A program made the translations under genes and the position numbers. The notes beneath the pieces are model-generated. The model had not been told where the DNA came from. It did not search any database and worked only from the letters and a program-made list of their open reading frames with translations. Shown in pieces: positions 1 through 6,654 of a stretch of DNA of 7,235 bases (its first letter is position 1; the number at the start of each line of letters is the position of its first letter). The stretch covers positions 1-7,235 of the forward strand of contig JBFMFD010000132.1 of the NCBI GenBank assembly GCA_040752255.1, given 5' to 3'. The DNA is from J051 sp040752255 (GTDB lineage: Bacteria > Armatimonadota > Fimbriimonadia > Fimbriimonadales > ATM1).

Positions 1-32
1 GGTAAACTTTTCGCTCCGATTCAAAACCGCCT

Positions 33-3000
33 CTAGTTTCCGACCGAGTGGGGGATGACTCCGCCGCGCTCGGCCATAACAGAGATTCGAATTCGACCCA
101 GGATAGGGTTCCGGAGGCGAGGCGAATAGGTCAGGCCGACCTCCTCGAGCGGTACCCCGGACTCCTCGAACTCCTCCAGCGTCCGGCGGTACTCCAGCGT
201 GAATCCGGAGCCGAGCGCCTTCGCTAGTGTGACCGAGGTCGCTGAACCCGGTCGGATGTCGAACGAAAGGTAGTCCAACCCAAGCGAGCGCTCCAAGCTA
301 CGAGTTACCGAGCGCGCAAGCACCGGGGCGAGCACCGACGTGAGCGTGTCGGTCAATTGGGTGTTGAAGCCGCCGACCGCCGCGCCCGCCATTCCCTCCA
401 GCAACTGCTGCTGGCCGAGCACTGCGAGAATCTGGTCGCGTGTCAATTCCGGCGGGTCGCTCGTCGCGATGATGTTGAGGTCCTCGTCCGACAGCAGATC
501 GCCGGAAATGGCCAAGTTTACGGTGTATCTCTGCACGGAAATCCCGTTGTGAGCGGTGATGCGAGTCGTGGCGTTCAGGGAGACGTCCATCTGCGCTTCC
601 CCACCAAAGCCGCCCTGCGGGTCGTAGGTAAACACCGCGCGGCTGCCCTCCGTGAACCGCAGGTCGGTGGTCGGCAGCCGCAGCGTTCCTTGAAGCACTT
701 GGAACTCAGCCTTCACCTGTGGCTGCTGCAAGGTGCCCGTAACGCTGCCCGACCCGATGAACACCGCCTCGAGAGGGCCGCTGCGTACTTCCGAGCGCTC
801 CGCCTCCAGCGACAGATTCAGGCTCGGATTGAATCGCAGTGGCCCGGAGGCGGCCCGCTCGGGGAAGTCGCCCCGAAGCGCGAGGAACACCTCTCGCGCG
901 GTGAGCGACCCGGTGACGGTCGGCTCCAGCCACGGACCGGATGCGCTCACGCTGCCGTGCACGACGCCTGAAACCACGTTTCGATCCCCAACCTCCTGTC
1001 GAAGTCTGAACGTGTCCGCAGTGAGTGTCGTCGGCAGCAACTCGAGCGTCTCGAGGTCTATGCCGCCGTCGAACGCGAGCGCCCCACCCTCGTAGTCGCG
1101 GGCGGTAAGCGTCAGCCGGGTTAGCATCCGTTCGAGGGTGACAGACGCGGCCACATCGTGGAGCACCTGATCCATCCCCTCAAACGCAAGCCTCTCCGCG
1201 CTCGCGTGGATGGCGCCCCGAACTTCTGGGCTCGCGAGCGTGCCGCTGATGACCACTTCACCCTCATGAATCCGCCCGACTGTAACCTCCGTGTTCAGCC
1301 CCCCGAAGAACTCACTCACTGCGTTGATGTCCCGCTCCGGCACCACGACTCGAACGTAAATCGGCTCGTCGGGAAGTTCGAACGGGTAGCGGAACGGGAT
1401 GCGCGCTTCGTCTAGCCGGGCCGCGAAGCTGCGCAGGTTCGCCATCCCCGCCCCTTCGCCGGCGCGGACCTCGATCGCTCCGTCCATGATGGAGATGCCG
1501 GCTACAGTAAGGTCTAAGGGCGGCATTTCACCGACCTTCAGCTCGTCCACCGAAAGGGAAGCCACACCCTCGGGCGATTCGGTCGGCCCGGAGAACACCA
1601 GAGTAAGGTCGCCCCTGCCCGATAGAGGCGTCAGGCCTGGAAAGAGGCGGTTCAGGGCGCTCAAGTCCGCGTTGAGGAACTCAACCTCAATCGAGAGGTC
1701 CCCGCCCTCAGTGATGGTGTTCGTGGAGGAGGGGAGCAGGCGGCCCTCGACGGGGCCATCAGTCCAAGAAAAGTCCGCAATCTGCCACTCAAGACCTTGC
1801 TTGACGACCTCGCCGCGAAGGTTTCCGAGCGGCTCGCCGCGCGCCTCTAAGCCCGCAAGCTCGAAGGTGGCGGAGCCGTCCCGCACGCGCCGGCTGGCCT
1901 CCCCCTCGCCTTCGGGCGACTCCCCCGCGTTCCCGGAAGCCGACAGCGAGGCCGTCAACCACCCACGCGTGGACTGCAACAGGTCTGCGACCTCCGGCTC
2001 CATTGACGGCAGGTACCGATGCACAAGATTGTATAGTGACTCGCTTGGTACGTTGAGGACGCTGGCGGCTGCGGAATAATCGCCGGTTCCGACGTCATAC
2101 CACGCCTCATCCAGAATGAAGTAGCCTTCAAGAGAGCCGATGGAGCCGGATGCGGTCACACGGTCGTTTGCGTAGCGTGCGTGCACGGACCCCGCGCCGA
2201 CCGGCTCGGCGTTCATCGCCAGGGCGGAGACGTCGACGGTTGCAGTCGCCTGCTCGAGGGCGCCGTCTAAGAAGCGAGCCTCTCCACTCAAGCTGGCCGA
2301 GCCCGCGAAGGTTACGGCGTCACTGAGGAAGTGGGACAGCGGTGATAAGTCTAGGTCTTCACCGACAAGTTGAACGGAACTCTCCCCATCCAGGGCGTAC
2401 GTGCCGCTTGCCGAGAGAGTCCCGGCTCCGAACTTCGCCGTGAATTCTTCCAGGTATGCGACCCGCCCGAACCAGCGTCCTTGCGCTCGCACGTCCTCCA
2501 AGGAGACATCGCCGAAGAATAACGCCTCCGCCTCAAGTTGGGCGCGGACATCGGGGTCCTCCACGAGGCCCGAAGCCGACCAAGTACCCGCGGCGATGCC
2601 CGCCACGTTGGTAGCGACGAAGGAGTCAAGCGTGATGTTCTCGAAGGTGCCTGCCCCCTCGACCGTCCAGCCGTCGGGGGTTTCCACAAGCCGGAGGGAG
2701 CCCGTGGCCTCGGATGGTCCTTGCCGCACCATGATGTTCTTCAAGTCGAGCGGTCCGTCCAGCACGTACTCAGCGTCGAAGCGAGCGATGGGTATCACCA
2801 CCCCTGCGGCTTCGACGCCGTACGCCTCGACGACGCCCGCTATCCGGGGATGGTCGAACGAGCCGTTCACCTGCAGGTTTGTGAACGCCGTTCCGGAGAC
2901 CGGCGAGTCCGGATAGAGCAACAGGTCGAGGGCATCGCCTCGGACGCTCAGATCGAAGGTTCTCCCGTCGAGCGATACAGCGCCGCTCGCGAACAGGGAG

Positions 3001-4547
3001 CCACTCCTCGCGGTGGCGCGCGCGTCCTCGATGACGAACCGCCCACTCTGATACACACCGCTCAGCGAGAACGCCGGGTGGTCAATCACCACGTATTGCT
3101 CGCCCGAGGCGAGCACCTCCGCAACGCCGGATGCCCGCACCTCGACAACGGGATCTGCAACGGTGCCGCTCAGCGCCAAGCCTGCATCCGCCTCACCGGC
3201 GACGATGTACCTTAACACCTCTTCTGGCAGATTCGGCAGTTGCCGAACGTCAATCCCGGAGACCGAGAGGAAACCGGCGAGTGACCGCTCTCCGTCGAGT
3301 GAAACGTGGAGCTCCGCCCGTCCGATTCCGCCCGCTACCGCCGCCGTCGCGTTGGTGATTCGAACCGCTCTCCCGTCTGACGCGACTCTTGCCTGCAAGT
3401 CGGAGGCCTCGACGTCCTGCATCCGCGCGGTCTCTGCACGGAGGATTCCGTCGAACGCAAGGGTGTCGCGCCATGCGACGGTGCCGCTCCATGTCGCGGT
3501 TGAAAACGCGACGCCCTCGGGTAACTGTACGCCAAGCGGGCGCAGAGCCCGGGCGTCAGCCATCTTGGCGTCGGCGCGGGCGAGCAGGCTGCCGTCATCC
3601 CAGTTAGCCGTAAGCTCGCCGCTCGCGGTCGCGCCGCGAGCTTGTACATCGAACCGCCCTCTCATGCCGACCCAATTCGCCACCCCCTCGAAGCGCGCAG
3701 CGGTCGCTCGATACGACTGGTACGCGACGTCGCGCGCCTCCAGGCTTCCGTCCACGCGCCAGCGGGTCTCAGGCGTCGTCCACACCGACACCGCGCCGGA
3801 GAAGCGGGCGGACGCGGCGTGAACGTCCTTCAGCGCGGCAACCTCGCGGAGTTCCGGCATCGCCTTCGCGTATGCCAGCAACTCGCCCAACTCCGCTCCG
3901 TCGGTCGCTGCTTGAAGCGAGGTGAGGGCGCCCGACTCTATGTCAACCGATGCCGTAACCTCTCCGACCCCCGCGACCTCAACCACGCCGTTGCCTGTGG
4001 CGTTGTCGGCGTACCCCGCAACGGACGCCTGCCGCACCGTTCCCGTCCACACGGGGGCGCCGTCGGTCGCGCGGTCAATAAGGCGGAAGCGCACGTCCTC
4101 AGCGCGCACCTCGAACGGCGCTTCAGACGGCTCCTCCTCCGGCGTTCGAGGGAGAAACCTTGTTACCTCCCAACTTCCGTCCTCGAGTCGCACGAGGTCT
4201 GCGGAGCCTCCGCGAACGGAGACAACGGTCGCGGGCCGACCCGCCCACGGCAATGCAAGGTCCGCCGAGACCTCTTGCACCGATGCGATCTCGCGCCCCA
4301 GCGAGTCTTGGAGCGTGACGTTCCGCGCATACAACGTCGCCTTGGAGAAGTCGAATCTAACTTGCGCGACCGAGAGCACAGCGCGCTCACTTTCCCCCTG
4401 GTACGTGACGCGGAGGTTGTAGATAGGCTGCGAGAGATGGCGCGTGACGAGCACAAGGTGCCAGACGCCGCCAACCGCGACGGCGATAGGGAACAGCCGA
4501 ATGAGCCCGACCAACAAGCGGACGAGGGACCTCGTCGAGGCGCTCAC
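33..4547 (-). CDS. TamB-domain (DUF490) / AsmA-like envelope protein, 1504 aa
   Basis: This is a very large envelope protein of the TamB/AsmA-like superfamily. Known members span the periplasm as a long hydrophobic beta groove and serve outer-membrane protein assembly or phospholipid transport. A basic N-terminus is followed by one membrane segment at about residues 9-34, a signal anchor, so the bulk should be periplasmic. The remainder is a beta-rich repetitive body with many short alternating hydrophobic stretches. A recurring SG...P-V type motif lies near residues 462, 562, 662, 989, 1104, 1206 and 1272. The C-terminal TamB domain covers roughly 1180-1497 and contains SDPPELTRDQILAVLG from residue 1363, a typical DUF490 motif. 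E. coli TamB has about 1260 residues, so this one is long. A low-complexity Gly/Glu stretch sits near residue 870. The start is GTG at 4547, overlapping the lipA stop as GTGA. GGAG lies only 2 nt upstream, so coupling to lipA is likely. The stop is TAG at 35-33. Nothing is recognisable in bases 1-32 beyond it. No TamA/BamA partner is visible. The family is confident; the exact substrate is unknown. Confidence 0.9.
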   Translation of the reverse strand: MSASTRSLVRLLVGLIRLFPIAVAVGGVWHLVLVTRHLSQPIYNLRVTYQGESERAVLSVAQVRFDFSKATLYARNVTLQDSLGREIASVQEVSADLALPWAGRPATVVSVRGGSADLVRLEDGSWEVTRFLPRTPEEEPSEAPFEVRAEDVRFRLIDRATDGAPVWTGTVRQASVAGYADNATGNGVVEVAGVGEVTASVDIESGALTSLQAATDGAELGELLAYAKAMPELREVAALKDVHAASARFSGAVSVWTTPETRWRVDGSLEARDVAYQSYRATAARFEGVANWVGMRGRFDVQARGATASGELTANWDDGSLLARADAKMADARALRPLGVQLPEGVAFSTATWSGTVAWRDTLAFDGILRAETARMQDVEASDLQARVASDGRAVRITNATAAVAGGIGRAELHVSLDGERSLAGFLSVSGIDVRQLPNLPEEVLRYIVAGEADAGLALSGTVADPVVEVRASGVAEVLASGEQYVVIDHPAFSLSGVYQSGRFVIEDARATARSGSLFASGAVSLDGRTFDLSVRGDALDLLLYPDSPVSGTAFTNLQVNGSFDHPRIAGVVEAYGVEAAGVVIPIARFDAEYVLDGPLDLKNIMVRQGPSEATGSLRLVETPDGWTVEGAGTFENITLDSFVATNVAGIAAGTWSASGLVEDPDVRAQLEAEALFFGDVSLEDVRAQGRWFGRVAYLEEFTAKFGAGTLSASGTYALDGESSVQLVGEDLDLSPLSHFLSDAVTFAGSASLSGEARFLDGALEQATATVDVSALAMNAEPVGAGSVHARYANDRVTASGSIGSLEGYFILDEAWYDVGTGDYSAAASVLNVPSESLYNLVHRYLPSMEPEVADLLQSTRGWLTASLSASGNAGESPEGEGEASRRVRDGSATFELAGLEARGEPLGNLRGEVVKQGLEWQIADFSWTDGPVEGRLLPSSTNTITEGGDLSIEVEFLNADLSALNRLFPGLTPLSGRGDLTLVFSGPTESPEGVASLSVDELKVGEMPPLDLTVAGISIMDGAIEVRAGEGAGMANLRSFAARLDEARIPFRYPFELPDEPIYVRVVVPERDINAVSEFFGGLNTEVTVGRIHEGEVVISGTLASPEVRGAIHASAERLAFEGMDQVLHDVAASVTLERMLTRLTLTARDYEGGALAFDGGIDLETLELLPTTLTADTFRLRQEVGDRNVVSGVVHGSVSASGPWLEPTVTGSLTAREVFLALRGDFPERAASGPLRFNPSLNLSLEAERSEVRSGPLEAVFIGSGSVTGTLQQPQVKAEFQVLQGTLRLPTTDLRFTEGSRAVFTYDPQGGFGGEAQMDVSLNATTRITAHNGISVQRYTVNLAISGDLLSDEDLNIIATSDPPELTRDQILAVLGQQQLLEGMAGAAVGGFNTQLTDTLTSVLAPVLARSVTRSLERSLGLDYLSFDIRPGSATSVTLAKALGSGFTLEYRRTLEEFEESGVPLEEVGLTYSPRLRNPILGRIRISVMAERGGVIPHSVGN

Positions 4548-5443
4548 CGCTCCATGGCCGCGAGGCGTTCGCTCATCACCTTGCGGCTGAATTCAATCGC
4601 GTTGTACGAACTGCGGACGAACGGCGCACTTGCGACGAACGCGAAGCCCATCTCATTGCCGATCTGCTCGTACTCTTTGAACACGCTCGGGTGGATGAAC
4701 TCGTTGACGGGAAGGTGCCGCATCGTCGGGCGAAGGTATTGCCCGATGGTAACGGCGTCGACGCCGCTTGCTCGAAGGTCCTTCAGCACGCCGACGACTT
4801 CATCCTTCGTCTCGCCCAAGCCAAGCATGATGCCGGACTTGGTGTAGATCTTCGGGTTGAGCTCCTTCGCCGTCTCAAGCACGCCTAAGCTCCGCTCATA
4901 CTTCGCCTGCGGACGGACGATGGTTTGCAGGCGGGGCACCGTTTCCACGTTATGATTGAAAACCTCCGGCTTGGCGTCTGTAACGATCTGCACGCACCAA
5001 CGCTTGCCCTTGAAGTCCGGTACCAGCACCTCGACGATCGCCTCGGGCAACTCCTCCCGCAAAGCGTGAATCGTCCGGGCGAACTGCCCAGCACCCTCGT
5101 CGGCGAGGTCGTCTCGCGCAACGCTGGTGACAACGATGTGCTTTAGCCCGAGGTCCTTCGCCACGCTCGCGACGTTCTTCGGCTCTTCGTCGTCCACCGT
5201 CAGCGGCTTACCCACCTTGATGGCGCAGAAGCCGCACGCGCGAGTGCAAGTATCGCCAAGAATCATGAACGTTGCCGTCCTCTTCGACCAGCACTCGGGG
5301 AGGTTGGGGCAGCGCGCGCTTTCGCATACCGTGTGCAGCCGCTTCGAGCGCATCATCCGCTCCACGTCCTTGATGGTGTCGGGACGGGGGAGTCGGATTT
5401 TCAGCCACTCGGGGAGGCGCTGCACCTGTGCCATCGTGCCCAT
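4544..5443 (-). CDS. lipA: Lipoyl synthase (radical SAM)
   Basis: Lipoyl synthase inserts two sulfur atoms at C6 and C8 of the octanoyl group on lipoyl-carrier domains (E2 subunits of 2-oxoacid dehydrogenases, GcvH). This is the last step of de novo lipoate synthesis in the cytoplasm. All diagnostic residues are present. The auxiliary 4Fe-4S cluster cysteines are C40, C45 and C51 (CESARCPNLPEC). The radical SAM CX3CX2C cysteines are C66, C70 and C73 (CTRACGFC). VTSVARDDLADEGAGQFA follows at 105-122, FNHNVETVPRL at 162-172, and the RSSY motif that ligates the auxiliary cluster is at 277-280. The length of 299 residues is normal. The first ATG (5443) is embedded in a TATAAT box and has no Shine-Dalgarno sequence. 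A second ATG at 5434-5432 (Met4, giving MAQVQRLPEWL) is a better start if that box is the promoter. The stop TGA at 4546-4544 overlaps the GTG start of the TamB-like gene, which suggests one operon. No lipB or lplA is seen here. Confidence 0.97.
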   Translation of the reverse strand: MGTMAQVQRLPEWLKIRLPRPDTIKDVERMMRSKRLHTVCESARCPNLPECWSKRTATFMILGDTCTRACGFCAIKVGKPLTVDDEEPKNVASVAKDLGLKHIVVTSVARDDLADEGAGQFARTIHALREELPEAIVEVLVPDFKGKRWCVQIVTDAKPEVFNHNVETVPRLQTIVRPQAKYERSLGVLETAKELNPKIYTKSGIMLGLGETKDEVVGVLKDLRASGVDAVTIGQYLRPTMRHLPVNEFIHPSVFKEYEQIGNEMGFAFVASAPFVRSSYNAIEFSRKVMSERLAAMER

Positions 5444-5447
5444 TATA
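5442..5447 (-). promoter_or_regulatory. Candidate -10 box of lipA promoter
   Basis: On the minus strand these bases read TATAAT, a perfect sigma70-type -10 hexamer in otherwise very GC-rich DNA. It runs into the annotated lipA ATG (TATAATG). Transcription starting 7-8 nt downstream of the box would begin at about 5435-5434, exactly at the second in-frame ATG. That would give a leaderless lipA mRNA starting at Met4. No TTGACA-like -35 is present; the -35 position holds ATTATA, the complement of the divergent -10 box. Confidence 0.5.
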
Positions 5448-5464
5448 GACGGGCGGGCGGACTG

Positions 5465-5470
5465 TATAAT
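5465..5470 (+). promoter_or_regulatory. Candidate -10 box of miniprotein/YchF-like operon
   Basis: This is a perfect TATAAT on the plus strand, ending 9 nt before the ATG at 5480 of the small membrane protein. A start point 7-9 nt downstream of the box would leave a leader of at most a few bases. This agrees with the absence of any Shine-Dalgarno sequence before 5480 (the bases between are CCGCCTCCG). There is no canonical -35, and the 17-bp-spaced upstream hexamer is ATTATA. Confidence 0.5.
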
Positions 5471-5479
5471 CCGCCTCCG

Positions 5480-5620
5480 ATGCTTCGCTCACCCCGTTTC
5501 CGCCTCTGGCTCCTCGCCCTATTGACCGTGGCGGCGGCGTTCTTCTTCTGGGGGTTGCCGGTCTCCTCCCCACAGCAGCCGATGGCGATCGAGTTCGCTC
5601 AAGAGCAGGATTCGGAATGA
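5480..5620 (+). CDS. 46-residue single-pass membrane miniprotein, function unknown
   Basis: This is a small protein of 46 residues that I do not recognise. The N-terminus is short and basic (R3, R6, R8). It is followed by one strongly hydrophobic segment at residues 9-26, with a run of Ala and Phe and Trp at 10 and 24. A short polar linker (PVSSPQQP) and an acidic tail (E38, E42, D44, E46) follow. By the positive-inside rule the N-terminus is cytoplasmic and the acidic tail lies outside. It could also be read as a signal peptide with a very short mature part, but no lipobox Cys is present. Three things support it as a real gene. A TATAAT box lies 9 nt upstream of the ATG. The codons are GC-rich and coding-like. 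Its TGA stop overlaps the ATG of the next gene as ATGA, which implies translational coupling to the YchF-like protein. No Shine-Dalgarno sequence precedes it, so it is probably leaderless. Confidence 0.6.
   Translation: MLRSPRFRLWLLALLTVAAAFFFWGLPVSSPQQPMAIEFAQEQDSE
5607..5610 (+). promoter_or_regulatory. Ribosome binding site of YchF-like gene
   Basis: AGGA lies inside the end of the miniprotein gene, 6 nt before the ATG at 5617. The spacing is good and supports this start. It contrasts with the two divergent 5' genes, which have no such motif. Confidence 0.6.
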
Positions 5621-6654
5621 GGGTTGCACTTTTCGGCTACCCCCAGATTGGCCGGACGACCCTCCTTCAGGCTCTGTCCGGACAGGAGCGAGTGAGCCAG
5701 GTGGTAACCGTCGGGGTTCCCGACCATCGCCTGGACCGTCTGTCCGCCGACGTGGGGGCGAAGAAGTGCACGCCGGTCGGTATCGAGTTCTCCGACGAGG
5801 CACCCTCCTTTGCGCCCGAGGGGAGCAAGGGATCCGCCGTCGCCGACGCCGTGCGTCGCGCCGACGCGGTTGCGATCGTCGTTCGGGAGTTTGCCGACCC
5901 CCGCATCCCGTGGCACGCCGAGCCGAACGCGGAACGGGACTATGACGCCATTCAGACGGAGTTTCTGGTACATGACTTGCAACTCATCGAGCGGCGATTG
6001 GAGCGGCTCGAGAGGGAGCATGCGGCGAAGCAGCCGGGCACGCCGGAGTACCTCCAGAAGCGACTTTTCCCATCGCTCGTTGACAAGGTCTCCGGTGGGA
6101 CGCCGATTCGCGCACTTGAGCTCTCCGAGGACGAGCGCGCCGTGCTGAAGGATTTCCAGTTCCTCTCCGCCAAGCCACTGGCCGTGGTGGTCAACTGCGA
6201 CGAGGGTGAGTGGGTGGACCGAGGGTGGGAGGGGCGCGTGCGCGCTTTAGGCATACCCGTCGTGCGTCTGTGCGCCACTGTTGAGCGCGACCTCGCGTTG
6301 ATGGACGAAGCGGAACGGCAAGAGTTCTTGAGCGCCCTCGGCATCGAGCGCAGTGCGCGCGACGCGCTCATTCGAGCCGTGTTCGAGATGTTCAACCTCA
6401 TCACCTTCTTCACTGCCGGTGAGAAGGAAACGAAGGCGTGGCCGCTGCGCGCAGGCTCGACGGCGCTGAAGGCGGCTGAAACCGTCCACTCCGACATCGC
6501 GAAGGGGTTCATCCGCGCCGAGGTCATCGCTTGGGAGGACTTCGACCGCATGGGCAGCCTCGAAGCTTGTCGGCAAGGAGGAAAGATGCGCCTGGAGGGG
6601 AAGGAGTACGTGGTTCAGGATGGCGACGTGATCAACGTTCGCCACAAGTCCTAA
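5617..6654 (+). CDS. YchF/OLA1-like protein with degenerate GTPase-like domain and C-terminal TGS (DUF933) domain
   Basis: The protein has 345 residues (E. coli YchF about 363) and belongs to the YchF/Obg-like ATPase family. Typical members bind ATP and associate with ribosomes. The C-terminal TGS/DUF933 part, about residues 259-343, is very well conserved: NLITFFTAGEKETKAW, then HSDIAKGFIRAEVI, then KMRLEGKEYVVQDGDVINV. The central helical insert (about 110-180) and the family's NxxE specificity motif (N193-C-D-E196) are also present. The nucleotide site is unusual. The P-loop reads G7-Y-P-Q-I-G12-R13-T14, with Arg replacing the usual Lys. The switch I segment that carries NFPFCTIEPN in E. 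coli YchF is missing or shortened between residues 21 and 33. The G3 motif DxAG is D60-E-A-P63. A catalytically weak or inactive paralogue is inferred, rather than the housekeeping YchF. The ATG start overlaps the miniprotein stop as ATGA. The stop TAA (6652-6654) overlaps the ruvB stop. Family confident; activity unknown. Confidence 0.88.
   Translation: MRVALFGYPQIGRTTLLQALSGQERVSQVVTVGVPDHRLDRLSADVGAKKCTPVGIEFSDEAPSFAPEGSKGSAVADAVRRADAVAIVVREFADPRIPWHAEPNAERDYDAIQTEFLVHDLQLIERRLERLEREHAAKQPGTPEYLQKRLFPSLVDKVSGGTPIRALELSEDERAVLKDFQFLSAKPLAVVVNCDEGEWVDRGWEGRVRALGIPVVRLCATVERDLALMDEAERQEFLSALGIERSARDALIRAVFEMFNLITFFTAGEKETKAWPLRAGSTALKAAETVHSDIAKGFIRAEVIAWEDFDRMGSLEACRQGGKMRLEGKEYVVQDGDVINVRHKS

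Larger units (their letters stand above)
5442..5470. repeat. Inverted repeat ATTATA-N17-TATAAT in divergent promoter
   Basis: Two 6-base arms (5442-5447 and 5465-5470) form a perfect inverted repeat around a 17-bp spacer in which 14 bases are G or C. The arms are the two candidate -10 boxes of the divergent genes. The 17-bp separation equals the usual -35/-10 spacing, so the two polymerase binding sites would coincide. The same dyad could alternatively be an operator half-site pair. Confidence 0.5.

Noticed and set aside
3642..4847. 401-codon open frame on the plus strand, antisense to the TamB-like gene and lipA
   Set aside because: It crosses two well-supported genes. The translation is Arg/Pro-rich low-quality sequence without recognisable domains, and long antisense frames are expected in GC-rich coding DNA.
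5451..5460. G-rich spacer GGGCGGGCGG as a possible G-quadruplex
   Set aside because: There are too few G-tracts of three or more for a stable quadruplex. It is better explained as the spacer of the promoter pair.
5952..6551. 199-codon open frame on the minus strand, antisense to the YchF-like gene
   Set aside because: The Ser/Arg-rich composition is typical of a shadow frame, and the plus-strand gene there has clear family motifs.
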